Source of the DNA: Flavobacterium sp. AED
Lineage (GTDB): Bacteria > Bacteroidota > Bacteroidia > Flavobacteriales > Flavobacteriaceae
Length of the DNA: 64,000 bases
Assembly: GCF_000812945.1 (NCBI RefSeq)
Contig: NZ_JSYM01000001.1
Location: 1,612,001 to 1,676,000, forward strand
Direction of reading: 5' to 3'
Made by a program: the position numbers and the translations under genes
In this document: positions 44,108 through 53,407 of the stretch, piece after piece
Position numbering within the stretch: position 1 is the stretch's first letter
Layout: every line of letters begins with the position of its first letter
The notes under the pieces: model-generated
The model's database searches: none
What the model was told of the DNA's origin: nothing
Seen by the model: the letters and a program-made list of their open reading frames with translations, nothing else

Positions 44108-44359
44108 TTATTTTTTTGCTGCTTCTTTTAGTTTTTCAGCTGCTTGGTTCATTTTATCAGCCCCTTTTTCAAGAACTTCCCCTGCTTTAACTTTGGTCGA
44201 ATCAGCCGCAGCATCAACTTTTACAGCTGCCGTATCTATCGCTTCATTCATTTCATTCCCAACAGCTTCGGTAGCCTCTTTTACTTCGTCTTTTGTTTCT
44301 TTTTTACAAGAAGTCATTAAAGTTGCAACAAATGCTAATCCTAAAAGTGCTTTTTTCAT
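44108..44359 (-). CDS. Small Ala/Lys/Glu-rich helical lipoprotein
   Basis: 83 residues. Signal ending LMTSC (lipobox Cys18), then KKETKDE and a strongly helical, charged region (EATEAVGNEMNEAID, ADKMNQAAEKLKEAAKK). It resembles the 39843 lipoprotein in layout: SCKK after the signal, Ala-rich helix, EAAKK end. Probably a membrane-anchored helical or coiled-coil protein of the envelope. Function unknown. Confidence 0.8.
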   Translation of the reverse strand: MKKALLGLAFVATLMTSCKKETKDEVKEATEAVGNEMNEAIDTAAVKVDAAADSTKVKAGEVLEKGADKMNQAAEKLKEAAKK

Positions 44360-44411
44360 TTTTTTTGATTTTAAAAATTAATAATTGAGTGAACTCATTC
44401 TATAAAGATAA

Positions 44412-44449
44412 ACAAAATCCCCACAAACATAAGTTTATGAGGATTTTGT
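44412..44449 (-). terminator. Terminator of fabD
   Basis: ACAAAATCC (44412-44420) and GGATTTTGT (44441-44449), with an inner CATA/TATG pair; T-rich behind it on the minus strand. Confidence 0.7.
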
Positions 44450-44497
44450 TTATAGGCAACAACTGATAGCTAGAAAAGGAATCACTGACCACTATTT

Positions 44498-45373
44498 TTA
44501 AGCATTCGCAGTCACCGCTTCTTTATCAATTTTTCCAATTAATCCTGCCAATACTTTTCCTGGACCAACTTCAGTAAACAAAGTCGCTCCATCTTTAATC
44601 ATTTGTTGTACAGATTGCGTCCATTTTACGGGAGCTGTCAATTGTATAATTAAGTTTTTCTTAATTTCGTCAGCGTCAGAAACGGCACTTGCAGTAACAT
44701 TCTGATATACTGGACAAATAGGGGGCGAGAACGTAGTTGCTTCAATAGCAGCAGCCAGTTCTTCACGAGCTGGTTCCATCATTGGAGAGTGAAAAGCACC
44801 ACCAACAGGCAATAATAAAGCGCGTTTTGCACCAGCTGTTTTCATTGCTTCACAAGCTTTTTCCACAGCCGATGTTTCTCCTGAAATTACTAATTGTCCT
44901 GGACAGTTATAATTGGCAGCCACTACAATTCCGTCAATCGAGGCACAAACATCTTCCACAATATTATCAGCTAATCCTAAAACAGCCGCCATGGTAGATG
45001 GCTTAATCTCGCAAGCTTTTTGCATTGCTAGCGCCCGTTGTGAAACCAATCGCAATCCGTCTTCAAAAGACAAAGCGCCATTCGCCACTAATGCTGAAAA
45101 TTCACCTAATGAATGTCCCGCTACCATTTCCGGTTTGAAATCGTCACCTAGCGTTTTTGCCAAAATCACCGAATGCAAGAAAACTGCCGGTTGTGTAACT
45201 TTGGTTTCTTTCAATTCTTCGGCTGTTCCTTCAAACATGATGTCTGTGATGCGAAAACCTAAAATTTCATTAGCTTTCTCGAATAATTCCTTTGCTAATG
45301 GGGAGTTTTCATATAAGTCTTTGCCCATTCCTGTAAATTGTGCGCCCTGACCCGGAAATACGTATGCTTTCAT
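44498..45373 (-). CDS. fabD: Malonyl-CoA:ACP transacylase
   Basis: 291 residues. FPGQGAQ at the N-terminus, nucleophile Ser88 in GHSLGE, the QRALAMQ Arg motif and the catalytic His in GGAFHSPMM. Loads malonyl onto acyl carrier protein for fatty acid synthesis. Stand-alone, with no other fab genes beside it. The 328-bp upstream spacer holds repeat E4 and a possible minus-strand -7 box TATTTTTG (45497-45490). Confidence 0.95.
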   Translation of the reverse strand: MKAYVFPGQGAQFTGMGKDLYENSPLAKELFEKANEILGFRITDIMFEGTAEELKETKVTQPAVFLHSVILAKTLGDDFKPEMVAGHSLGEFSALVANGALSFEDGLRLVSQRALAMQKACEIKPSTMAAVLGLADNIVEDVCASIDGIVVAANYNCPGQLVISGETSAVEKACEAMKTAGAKRALLLPVGGAFHSPMMEPAREELAAAIEATTFSPPICPVYQNVTASAVSDADEIKKNLIIQLTAPVKWTQSVQQMIKDGATLFTEVGPGKVLAGLIGKIDKEAVTANA

Positions 45374-45554
45374 CTGTAGTTTTTTTTATTGTTTTTTATT
45401 TGTCAGATGGAATGCCAAAAGGCATTTCATATATTTTTGTGACTTAATTTAAAGTTCTGCAATGTTGCGAAAAAAATTAAATTAAGCTACAAAAATACTA
45501 CTTTTTTGGGATTTATTGGAATGACTTTTAGGAGTAGGTATTTTATGTTTTTTC

Positions 45555-45637
45555 ATCACGAGTCGTCCCGCTTACGCCTTTATCTCTTCACTACGCTACG
45601 AGGATACCTCCCGAAGCTTCGGGATTTATCGGGGCTA
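45555..45637 (-). repeat. Structured intergenic repeat, copy E4 (divergent)
   Basis: On the minus strand it begins AGCCCCGATAAA, contains the perfect 16-bp palindrome TCCCGAAGCTTCGGGA (45609-45624), then a CGTAGCG...GTGAAG loop block also seen in E3 and a GGGACGACTCGTG end. It fits the E1-E5 family only in part. The rest of the 45374-45701 spacer shows a small GAATGCC/GGCATTT hairpin near 45410 and no gene. Confidence 0.45.
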
Positions 45638-45701
45638 TTTTAGCACTTTTACGGTTCTTATCCTATTCGCATTTGTAGTTGCTGAACGAGGAACAGTTTT
45701 T

Positions 45702-46064
45702 CTATAAAGAATAATTTTTAAACATATAAATCCATAATAATCTGGAGAAACGAATATTAAATGAAGCCATGGTAACAATAACCACAGCAATAATAGGAAT
45801 GATTCTTAGATCGAAAGTTTCCTTAAAGAAAAATTGGGCAATAATATAAGTAGCAATTCCTTGCGCTACTGTCAGTCCATAATTGACATACATGGCGCCG
45901 AAAAAATAACCAGGTTCCTTCTCAAATTTATATTGACAATGTGAACAATATTGATTCATTTTAGGAAATCCAATATTGAAAAAAATGTTTTTTTCTTTAA
46001 ATACTTTGCCTTCAAGACAATGAGGGCAATCATTATTTAGGATGTGAGAAATTGCGTGTGACAT
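45702..46064 (-). CDS. DUF983 domain membrane protein
   Basis: 120 residues from ATG 46064. A TTG 18 nt earlier is in frame but lies inside the -7 box. Two Cys pairs, CPHC (13-16) and CSHC (40-43), form a rubredoxin-like zinc ribbon, followed by EPGYFFGAMYV and two membrane helices. This is the DUF983 pattern. No function is established; the short ribbon plus helices suggests a membrane-anchored assembly factor (guess). Confidence 0.85.
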   Translation of the reverse strand: MSHAISHILNNDCPHCLEGKVFKEKNIFFNIGFPKMNQYCSHCQYKFEKEPGYFFGAMYVNYGLTVAQGIATYIIAQFFFKETFDLRIIPIIAVVIVTMASFNIRFSRLLWIYMFKNYSL

Positions 46065-46079
46065 TTTTATTATTTTTAT

Positions 46080-46087
46080 CAAAGGTA
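46080..46087 (-). promoter_or_regulatory. -7 element of the DUF983 gene
   Basis: TACCTTTG on the minus strand. It overlaps the alternative TTG start, which supports ATG 46064 as the true start and a very short leader. Confidence 0.45.
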
Positions 46088-46155
46088 TTTCTTATCCACG
46101 TCATGGATGTTTTCTATATTCGCTAATTATAGCACAATAAAGACATTTAGGACTT

Positions 46156-47019
46156 ATGAAAAAATATCCTATTTATAACATTCAGCGGTTTAACTGCAAT
46201 TCTGTAAATAGTGATTTGTACATTAATACATTCAAAAATCACTTAATTGACCATAGTTTTGTTGAGGAACCGCATCGGCATAATTCTTATGTTTTGGTCT
46301 TTTTTACGAAAGGCTCAGGAACACATGAAATCGATTTTGATGTGTTTGCGATTCAGCCGGGAAGTATGTTTTTTTTGCAACCCGGACAAATGCACCATTG
46401 GGATTTATCGGATGATATAGAAGGATTTGTGATTTTCTATTCGCAGGAAATGTATAATCTCTATTTTGGACAAAAAACCATCGGTGACTATCCTTTTTAT
46501 TCATCGGTGGACAATAAACCTGAAATGGTTTTTGATGTATCCGAATCGAAAGCGATTTTCCCTTATTTTGAGAGTTTAATTCTAGAAAATCAGGCAAATA
46601 AGCTGTTGAAGCAGGATAAAATCATGAATCTATTGGATATTATTCACATTGAAATTGCCAGAAAATATAGTGAAACACATTTCCACGAAGCGCATTCGTA
46701 TAATGTGAAAATTAAAAATTTTGAAATGGTTTTGGAGCAAAATTTTAAAACAGAAAAAGCGCCTTCTTTCTATGCTTCACAACTTAATATTACTTTAAAA
46801 CATTTGAACAGGATTTGCAATGAAATGCTGCAAAAAACCACTACAGAAGTAATTACAGACAGAATTATTCTCGAAGCCAAACGAATGTTGATGGATAAAA
46901 AATTTACCGTCAATGAAATTGCAACGGAATTGGGCTACGATGATTATTCTTATTTCACACGATTATTCAAAAAACATACTATAATGACTCCGACGGACTT
47001 CCGAGTTTTTAAAAAGTGA
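46156..47019 (+). CDS. AraC family transcriptional regulator with cupin sensor
   Basis: 287 residues. N-terminal cupin-like ligand domain (EPHRHNSYVLVFFTKGSGTHEID, IQPGSMFFLQPGQMHHW) and a C-terminal AraC DNA-binding domain (about 195-285: LNITLKHLNRICNEML, FTVNEIATELGYDDYSYFTRLFKKHTIMTPTDFR). Probably senses a small, possibly sugar-like, ligand. Divergent from the DUF983 gene; the target is unknown. Unlike the AraC gene at 4848, it has no CxxC module. Confidence 0.92.
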   Translation: MKKYPIYNIQRFNCNSVNSDLYINTFKNHLIDHSFVEEPHRHNSYVLVFFTKGSGTHEIDFDVFAIQPGSMFFLQPGQMHHWDLSDDIEGFVIFYSQEMYNLYFGQKTIGDYPFYSSVDNKPEMVFDVSESKAIFPYFESLILENQANKLLKQDKIMNLLDIIHIEIARKYSETHFHEAHSYNVKIKNFEMVLEQNFKTEKAPSFYASQLNITLKHLNRICNEMLQKTTTEVITDRIILEAKRMLMDKKFTVNEIATELGYDDYSYFTRLFKKHTIMTPTDFRVFKK

Positions 47020-47065
47020 GTTAGTATGTGTCTGGTAAATATTTAAAATTGAGTATAAAAAGTTA

Positions 47066-47145
47066 GCCACGAATTTCACCAATTCTCTCTAATTTCATTA
47101 AAATGATAATGAATTAATTCGTGGAATATTCGTGGAATTCGTGGC
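47066..47145. repeat. GCCACGAATT intergenic inverted repeat
   Basis: GCCACGAATT (47066-47075) and AATTCGTGGC (47136-47145) are perfect inverted arms. Two further TTCGTGGAAT copies (about 47118-47139) form a short tandem set inside. It lies between convergent araC-type and purT genes. Confidence 0.7.
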
Positions 47146-47180
47146 GAAAATATACAAATTATCTTAGTAATAAAGGTAAT

Positions 47181-48341
47181 TTATTCATTTACAGTCACTA
47201 AACTGGCTGCTTTTTTTGCTTTTTCTACAACCTCTTCAATTGGAGTTTCTAAGCTGTCATTGACTAAAGCCACGCCCATTCTTCTATAGGGTCTTGAAGT
47301 TGGTTTTCCAAAGATTCTGAAATCAGTTTTAGGTAAAGCAGCAATTTTTTCGATACCTGAATAGGTTGGATTTGTTGAATTTTCCGAAGCCAAAATCACG
47401 GCGCTGGCTCCTGCTTTTTCTAAAGTAATTTCGAAGATAGGTAAACTTAAAATGGCTCTTAAATGCAACTCGAATTCATTGAAGTTTTGTGTTCCTGCTA
47501 AAGTTACCATTCCTGTATCGTGTGGCCTTGGCGATAATTCCGAGAAATAAACGCCATCATCAGCCAAGAAAAATTCGACTCCAAAAAGGCCAGAGCCACC
47601 CAAAGCTTCCGTTACTTTTTCGGCCATGTCTTGCGCTTCGTATAAATCCTTGTCGGAAATTCTGGCGGGTTGCCAACTTTCCTGATAATCGCCCCGTTCT
47701 TGTCGGTGACCTATTGGCGCACAAAACAATGTTGGATTATTGTTTTGGACAACAGTCAATAAAGTGATTTCGGAATTGAATTTTACAAAGGCTTCCACAA
47801 TCACTTCTACAACATCGCCTCGGGAACCTTCAACGGCATAATTCCATGCTTTTTCGATATCGGCTTCTGTTTTTATGGTCGATTGTCCTTTTCCGGACGA
47901 AGACATTAATGGTTTTACCACGCAGGGCATTCCAACGGCTTCAACACCTTTTCGTAACTCATCGGCAGTTGTGGCGTAGCGATACTTGGCGGTTTTTAAA
48001 CCTAATTCCTTGGATGCCAAATCGCGGATTGCTTTTCGGTTCATGGTGAAATTTGCCGCTTTCGCAGATGGAACTACTGTGATTCCTTGCTTCTCGTAAT
48101 CATAAAAACGCTCGGTACGAATGGCTTCGATTTCTGGAACAATGAAATCAGGTTTGTGTTTGGCAGCGATTCTATCTAAAGCGTCACCATCCAGCATATT
48201 GATGACTTCAAAATCATGGGCAACTTGCATGGCGGGAGCATTTTCGTAACTGTCAACCGCAATTACGATTTGTCCGATGCGTTGTGCCGCGATCACAAAT
48301 TCTTTTCCTAATTCGCCTGAGCCTAGAAGTAGTATTTTCAT
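47181..48341 (-). CDS. purT: Formate-dependent GAR formyltransferase
   Basis: 386 residues, ATP-grasp enzyme. N-terminal [19 protein letters not shown]; central ATP-binding [26 protein letters not shown] near 270; C-terminal VALVND block. Adds formate to GAR in purine synthesis without folate. Length matches PurT (about 390). No pur genes adjoin it. Confidence 0.95.
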   Translation of the reverse strand: MKILLLGSGELGKEFVIAAQRIGQIVIAVDSYENAPAMQVAHDFEVINMLDGDALDRIAAKHKPDFIVPEIEAIRTERFYDYEKQGITVVPSAKAANFTMNRKAIRDLASKELGLKTAKYRYATTADELRKGVEAVGMPCVVKPLMSSSGKGQSTIKTEADIEKAWNYAVEGSRGDVVEVIVEAFVKFNSEITLLTVVQNNNPTLFCAPIGHRQERGDYQESWQPARISDKDLYEAQDMAEKVTEALGGSGLFGVEFFLADDGVYFSELSPRPHDTGMVTLAGTQNFNEFELHLRAILSLPIFEITLEKAGASAVILASENSTNPTYSGIEKIAALPKTDFRIFGKPTSRPYRRMGVALVNDSLETPIEEVVEKAKKAASLVTVNE

Positions 48342-48379
48342 ATTTTAATTTGTTGGGGATAATACTTTTAAACTTTTTA

Positions 48380-48686
48380 TTATTCCAAATTATCCAAATT
48401 TATTCCAGCTGATTCAATTAGGATTTCTTTAAATTCTGCTGAATCAGAAATTCCAATTCCACCTTCAGCTTTAATTTCAATATTGTTATTGGTAATTATT
48501 CTGTAATTGAAATTTTCAGAATTGGAAATTCCTGTTTCTTTAGTTTGTTTTTGAATGCTTTTCTGAAATTTTTTTATAGTTTTCGTTGCAAATTAATTTA
48601 CCACTAATTGCTCCCATACTTTTGTCAATAATTTCAAAAGTTACTTTTCCAATTAGTTCGTTTTCTATGTAAACTTTACATTCCAT
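48380..48686 (-). pseudogene. Frameshifted small gene, conserved hypothetical
   Basis: From ATG 48686 the frame runs MECKVYIENELIGKVTF and on to NENYKK, then hits a stop about 50 codons in. The frame after a run of seven A (T on the + strand, 48569-48575) continues with good coding character (FQKSIQKQTKETGISN to SAGINLDNLE) to TAA at 48382-48380. Together they would encode about 101 residues if one A were lost. This is a broken gene, a sequencing error at the homopolymer, or slippage-controlled expression. No family recognised. Confidence 0.65.
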
Positions 48687-48761
48687 TTTATTTTATTCTT
48701 TTTTCAAATAAGATTATTAAAATTGTTATTCTGATCATAACACTGCTTTGTACTTATTTTT

Positions 48762-49133
48762 TTATTTCGTTTCATATTGATATTTTCTTATTTCGTAATT
48801 ACTAAATTCTTCATCATTCATTCTCAATAATATTTTCGATAATTTAGGATAGTTTATAGGTTCTTTTTGTTTTAAAAAATCTGTGACCTCATAATGAGTA
48901 AACGTATGCTCTAAATCTTCTATTTTTAGTTCCGAATATCGTTTTCTTGATTTTGGATATTGTTTCCAGAATCGATTATAAGTTTCGTATTGAGAGCTAG
49001 TTATTTTATTCACTAGTTCATTGATTAAATCTGTTGGGATATGATTTCCTGCCAATTCATAGTAATACTTTTCAATTTTACTATGAAAGTTCTTTTTCGG
49101 TTCAAGTTTATTTTCTGTTTTCAAGAACATCAT
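48762..49133 (-). CDS. Hypothetical protein
   Basis: 123 residues from ATG 49133; a GTG 18 nt earlier is in frame and another ATG lies 3 nt later. Polar and charged with aromatic residues (KIEKYYYELAG, NRFWKQYPKSRKRYSELK), predicted mostly helical; no signal peptide, membrane helix or known domain. It lies 75 nt upstream of the frameshifted gene on the same strand, so the two may have formed a unit. Function unknown. Confidence 0.6.
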   Translation of the reverse strand: MMFLKTENKLEPKKNFHSKIEKYYYELAGNHIPTDLINELVNKITSSQYETYNRFWKQYPKSRKRYSELKIEDLEHTFTHYEVTDFLKQKEPINYPKLSKILLRMNDEEFSNYEIRKYQYETK

Positions 49134-49186
49134 ATTTTTTAAATTAAGCACAACTTGTTAATTGTCTGTACTAGATGTGTTTTTTC

Positions 49187-49291
49187 GCATGAGGGATAGG
49201 AGTGGAAATCCTTTTTATTCCCGTAGCGATAGCGAAGGTAATAAAAAGATTGCAACGGATAGCCCGACCCGCTTTTCAGCGGGGCATGCCC
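49187..49291 (+). repeat. Structured intergenic repeat, copy E3
   Basis: Outer stem GCATG (49187-49191) with CATGC (49285-49289); second hairpin CTTTTTATT (49211-49219) with AATAAAAAG (49240-49248), 9 bp perfect; third hairpin CCCGC (49268-49272) with GCGGG (49279-49283). Same architecture and conserved blocks as E1, but with changed yet still paired bases in the outer and third stems. Confidence 0.7.
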
Positions 49292-49368
49292 ATAAAAAAA
49301 ATAGTTTAAAGTATAAAGCGATGAAACTTTAAACCTTAAACTATTTTAAATTTTAAACAAATTTTATA

Positions 49369-50574
49369 TTATGCAGGAACTTCGGTTAATGATACCGCTT
49401 CTTTTATTCTGCGTAATGCTTCTTTCAATAAATCTTCGCTTGTTGCGTAAGAAAAACGGATACAGTCCGGGTTTCCAAATGCGTCACCAGTTACGGTTGC
49501 TACATTCGCTTCGCCTAAAAGGTACATAGAGAAATCGTTAGCATCTTTGATAAAAGTTCCTTTCAATGTTTTTCCGAAGAAAGATGAAACGTCTGGGAAT
49601 ACGTAAAAAGCACCTTCTGGAACGTTGATTTTTACTCCAGGAATGTCTTTCAATAATCCAACCACTAAATCTCTACGGCTATGGAAAGCGTCAACCATGT
49701 GTTTTAAAACACTTGGATCAGCATCTACTGCTGTAATGGTAGCACGTTGTGCAATACTGTTAGCACCACTTGTTACTTGTCCTTGAATTTTTGTACACGC
49801 TTTAGCGATGAATTCAGGAGCTCCAATATATCCAATTCTCCAACCTGTCATGGCGAAAGCTTTTGCTACTCCATTTACGGTAATAGTTCTTTCTAACATT
49901 CCCGGGATTGAAGCGATGCTACAAAAAGTTCCTGAGAAATTGATGTGCTCGTAGATTTCATCAGCAACAACATAAACGTTTGGATATTTCTCCAATACTT
50001 TTGCTAAAGCTGTTAACTCTTCTCTGTTGTACACCGATCCACTTGGATTACAAGGAGAACTGAACCACATCATTTTTGTTTTTGGTGTGATAGCTGCTTC
50101 TAATTGTTCTGGTGTGATTTTGAAATCAGTATCTACAGAAGTTGGAACTTCTACAGGAACTCCACCAGATAATTTTACGATTTCGAAATAAGAAACCCAG
50201 TAAGGAGCAGGTAAAATTACTTCGTCACCATCGTTTAACATTACTTGCGCAATATTGTACAAAGATTGTTTTGCTCCAGTTGAAACTACAATTTGAGAGG
50301 GTTTGTACTCTAAATTATTGTCTCTTTTAAATTTTCTACAGATTGCTTCTTTTAATTCAGCATATCCTTCTACCGGAGAATAGGTACTGTAGTTTTCATC
50401 AATCGCTTTTTTTGCCGCTTCTTTAATAAAGTCTGGCGTATTAAAATCAGGTTCGCCTAAACTTAAGCTGATGATATCTTTTCCTTGTGCTTTTAATTCT
50501 CTGGCCAAAGCAGCCATTGCTAGTGTTTGTGACGTAGCTAGATTGTTAATTCTGTCTGAAAGTGGATTATTCAT
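49369..50574 (-). CDS. Aspartate-type aminotransferase, class I/II
   Basis: 401 residues, fold-type I PLP enzyme of the AspC/AAT Ib group: LGEPDFNTPDFIKEAA, STGAKQSLYNI, WFSSPCNPSGSVY, and the PLP-Lys region VNGVAKAFAMTGWRIGY; Arg near the end in IRFSYATS binds the carboxylate. Transfers amino groups between aspartate (or a similar donor) and 2-oxoglutarate. Monocistronic. Confidence 0.93.
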   Translation of the reverse strand: MNNPLSDRINNLATSQTLAMAALARELKAQGKDIISLSLGEPDFNTPDFIKEAAKKAIDENYSTYSPVEGYAELKEAICRKFKRDNNLEYKPSQIVVSTGAKQSLYNIAQVMLNDGDEVILPAPYWVSYFEIVKLSGGVPVEVPTSVDTDFKITPEQLEAAITPKTKMMWFSSPCNPSGSVYNREELTALAKVLEKYPNVYVVADEIYEHINFSGTFCSIASIPGMLERTITVNGVAKAFAMTGWRIGYIGAPEFIAKACTKIQGQVTSGANSIAQRATITAVDADPSVLKHMVDAFHSRRDLVVGLLKDIPGVKINVPEGAFYVFPDVSSFFGKTLKGTFIKDANDFSMYLLGEANVATVTGDAFGNPDCIRFSYATSEDLLKEALRRIKEAVSLTEVPA

Positions 50575-50684
50575 TAAAAAAGTTTTGAAAGCCCCGAATT
50601 CCCATGCAGGAATTGAGGGAGGTTAATTATTATTTTTTAGTTTATTTGTTTTCTGTTGAGATGCACCGTGGTACGTCTTTATTA

Positions 50685-51779
50685 TTATGTAAGCTCTGGT
50701 TTCATTCCCAATTCTTTCAAATGCTTAAAGTGAGCAATAACAGCACTTCGCATCGTTTTATATTCGTAATAAGGCAAGTTGCATTCTTGAGCAGTTTCTT
50801 TTACAATTTTTGCAATTTTGCCGTAATGCACATGACTTATATTTGGAAAAATATGGTGTTCGATTTGGTGGTTTAATCCGCCGGTGTACCAGTTTACAAT
50901 TTTGTTTTTTGGTGCAAAATTGGTTGTGGTAAACAATTGGTGAATTGCCCAAGTATTGTCCATTTCCCCTAGTTCATTTGGAGAAGGATTAGTGGTTTCT
51001 TCTACAACGTGTGCCAATTGAAAAACAACGCTAAGAATTAATCCTGCAGTATAATGCATTACAAAAAAGCCAATAAGTACTTTCCACCATGTAATTCCTA
51101 TAAGGATAGGTAATACAATCCAGATTGAAACGTAAATCACTTTTGTAATGATTAAAGTTGTCCAAAGTATTTTTGGACTTTTGGCTTCACCATAAGATAA
51201 TTTTCTTTTCAGGTAGCTTCTCATTTGTTTAAAATCAGTTGTGATAGCCCAATTGAAAGTTAGTAATCCATATAGAAAAACGGAATAATATTGTTGAAAA
51301 CGGTGAAAGTTATACCATTTTGCTTCTTTTGTAAAACGGATGACACGTCCGGCATCTAAATCTTCATCATGACCGGGAATGTTAGTATAGGTGTGGTGTA
51401 AAACATTGTGTTGCACTTGCCAGTTATATACATTTCCTGCAAGAACATAAATGGTTCCCCCCATGAATTTATTTACCCAATTTTTATTAGAATAAGAACC
51501 GTGGTTTCCATCGTGCATTACATTCATTCCCACTCCGGCCATACCTATTCCCATGACAATAGTCAATAACAGATGGGCCCAAAACGGCATATCTAACGTT
51601 AGTATCAAAAAATACGGCGCAAGAAAAACAGTAAACAGAATTATGGTTTTCAAATAAAGTCTCCAATTTCCTGTTTTTTGAATATTGTTTTCCTTGAAGT
51701 AATTGTTTACCCGCGAGTTAAGCGTTCTGAAAAACTTCAGATTGTCTTGCTTTGCAAATGTAGGAGCGGTCTTGTTCAT
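50685..51779 (-). CDS. Membrane fatty acid desaturase
   Basis: 364 residues. Membrane helices at about 45-65 and 70-88 and two more near 200-250. Three His boxes of the di-iron desaturases: HDGNH (89-93), HNVLHH (124-129) and HQIEHH near 320. Inserts double bonds in acyl chains; the front-end/acyl-lipid group fits the HQIEHH form, but position specificity is not readable. A role in cold adaptation is plausible. -7 box TACCTTTG at 51806-51799, with CAA (TTG on the minus strand) 22 nt away. Confidence 0.93.
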   Translation of the reverse strand: MNKTAPTFAKQDNLKFFRTLNSRVNNYFKENNIQKTGNWRLYLKTIILFTVFLAPYFLILTLDMPFWAHLLLTIVMGIGMAGVGMNVMHDGNHGSYSNKNWVNKFMGGTIYVLAGNVYNWQVQHNVLHHTYTNIPGHDEDLDAGRVIRFTKEAKWYNFHRFQQYYSVFLYGLLTFNWAITTDFKQMRSYLKRKLSYGEAKSPKILWTTLIITKVIYVSIWIVLPILIGITWWKVLIGFFVMHYTAGLILSVVFQLAHVVEETTNPSPNELGEMDNTWAIHQLFTTTNFAPKNKIVNWYTGGLNHQIEHHIFPNISHVHYGKIAKIVKETAQECNLPYYEYKTMRSAVIAHFKHLKELGMKPELT

Positions 51780-51798
51780 ATAATTTTATAATAATTCC

Positions 51799-51831
51799 CA
51801 AAGGTAATTATTATAAATTTTCAATATGCAA
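51799..51831 (-). promoter_or_regulatory. Promoter of the desaturase gene
   Basis: On the minus strand TTG (51831-51829), 22-nt spacer, TACCTTTG (51806-51799), 20 nt before the ATG. Spacer slightly long. Confidence 0.4.
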
Positions 51832-51863
51832 AATTGAGTTAAATATTTACAATCTAAAAATAG

Positions 51864-51871
51864 TACTTTTG
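51864..51871 (+). promoter_or_regulatory. -7 element of rsmG
   Basis: TACTTTTG, 15 nt before the rsmG ATG; no TTG at the usual distance. Confidence 0.35.
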
Positions 51872-51886
51872 TTAAAAAATTAGAGC

Positions 51887-52516
51887 ATGGACGAGATTCT
51901 TAAGTATTTTCCTTATTTAACCGATATTCAAAAAGAGCAATTCGCAAAATTGGATTTTCTATACCACGATTGGAACGAAAAAATTAATGTCATTTCGAGA
52001 AAAGATATTGATGCTTTATACACCAAACATATTCTGCATTCGTTGGGAATTGCCAAAATTATAAAATTTGAACCGGGAACTTATGTCTTGGATGTTGGAA
52101 CTGGCGGTGGATTTCCTGGAATTCCATTGGCGATTCTTTTTCCGGAAACCCGTTTTTTTCTGATTGATATAATTGCCAAAAAAATCAAAGTGGTTCAGGC
52201 TGTTGCCGAAGCATTAGAACTTAAAAACGTAAAAGCAGAGCAACTTCGCGCCGAAAATGTAAAAGGTGATTTTGATTTTATCGTGAGTCGTGCGGTAACG
52301 AATATGCCAGATTTTGTTTCTTGGGTGAAAACCAAAATCAAAAAAAATAACAAACACGAATTGAAAAACGGTATTCTCTATCTTAAAGGCGGTGATTTAA
52401 CCGAAGAATTAAAGGATTTTCCAAAAGCAACAGAATACAATTTAGCTGACTTTTTTGAAGATGAATTCTTTGAAACGAAGAAAGTGGTGCATTTGCCACT
52501 GAAGTTTGTGGTTTAG
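51887..52516 (+). CDS. rsmG: 16S rRNA (guanine527-N7)-methyltransferase
   Basis: 209 residues. SAM-binding loop DVGTGGGFPGIP (69-80), INVISRKDIDALY upstream and the VSRAVTNMPDF motif are diagnostic for RsmG/GidB. It methylates G527 of 16S rRNA; loss gives mild streptomycin resistance in other bacteria. Divergent from the desaturase gene. Confidence 0.95.
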   Translation: MDEILKYFPYLTDIQKEQFAKLDFLYHDWNEKINVISRKDIDALYTKHILHSLGIAKIIKFEPGTYVLDVGTGGGFPGIPLAILFPETRFFLIDIIAKKIKVVQAVAEALELKNVKAEQLRAENVKGDFDFIVSRAVTNMPDFVSWVKTKIKKNNKHELKNGILYLKGGDLTEELKDFPKATEYNLADFFEDEFFETKKVVHLPLKFVV

Positions 52517-52586
52517 AAATTGTTATTGCTGTATTGAATTTGTGTCTAAAAACTAGGAGATTCAGGACCTAAAATAATAAAATTTA

Positions 52587-53261
52587 ATGAAAAATAAAGT
52601 AATATCATTTTGCTTTTTGGTGCTGTTATTTGTAACGGCTAATAGTAATGCGCAAAAATCAGAAGTAGGGAATTGGTTCGCTTATTTGGGTAACCAAAAA
52701 ATAAATAACAAATGGAATTGGCATAATGAGGTGCAATATCGAAACTTTAATTTTGCCGGGGATCTGGAACAATTAATGGTAAGGACAGGTTTAGGTTATA
52801 ATTTATCTGAAAATAATAATAATGTATTACTTGGTTATGCGTATGTTCATTCGGAACCTTATATAGCGGGAACAGAAGAGAAGACACGAACGGACGAGCA
52901 TAGGATTTTTCAGCAATTTATCACAAAACAACAGTTTGGGAGAGTGAGTATTTCGCATAGGTATCGTTTTGAACAACGATTTCTTCAAGATAATTTTAAA
53001 ATGCGTTTCCGTTATTCACTAGCGTTGAATGTCCCATTAAATAAAAAAGTGATGGAGAAAAATGCAGTTTATGTCTCGTTGTCAAACGAAGTTTTCATCA
53101 ATACAAAACAAAATCATTATGATAGGGATCGTATTTATGGCGGTATTGGATACTGTTTCAGTAAATATGTTAAAGTAGAGGCTGGCGTAATGTCTCAACT
53201 TTTACCTGCAACTAGCCGAACTCAATTTCAAATTATGATTTTTAATAACCTTCCTTTTTAA
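52587..53261 (+). CDS. DUF2490 outer-membrane-like protein
   Basis: 224 residues: signal peptide (1-22, ending SNA), then alternating amphipathic strands (EVGNWFAYLGNQKINNKWNWHNEVQYRNFN, HRYRFEQRFLQDNFKMRFRYSLALNVPL) ending in NNLPF, with aromatic closing residue. DUF2490 proteins are predicted beta barrels of Bacteroidetes and Proteobacteria without known cargo. Possible co-transcription with rsmG (70-nt gap). Confidence 0.87.
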   Translation: MKNKVISFCFLVLLFVTANSNAQKSEVGNWFAYLGNQKINNKWNWHNEVQYRNFNFAGDLEQLMVRTGLGYNLSENNNNVLLGYAYVHSEPYIAGTEEKTRTDEHRIFQQFITKQQFGRVSISHRYRFEQRFLQDNFKMRFRYSLALNVPLNKKVMEKNAVYVSLSNEVFINTKQNHYDRDRIYGGIGYCFSKYVKVEAGVMSQLLPATSRTQFQIMIFNNLPF

Positions 53262-53322
53262 TTTGGTTATTTAGAAAGAATTAGTAAAAACTACCCTTGT
53301 TATATTTTAGGTTTTAAAAAAT

Positions 53323-53368
53323 AAAACCTCCAAGACTTCAAAATTATTTGAATTCTTGGAGGTTTTTT
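53323..53368. terminator. Bidirectional terminator of DUF2490 and pruA genes
   Basis: AAAACCTCCAAG (53323-53334) with CTTGGAGGTTTT, extended inward by TTCAAA/TTTGAA after a small internal loop; A/T runs on both sides. Confidence 0.85.
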
Positions 53369-53407
53369 AATCTAAAATTTTCATGCGAAAATCCTCAATT
53401 TTTATCC

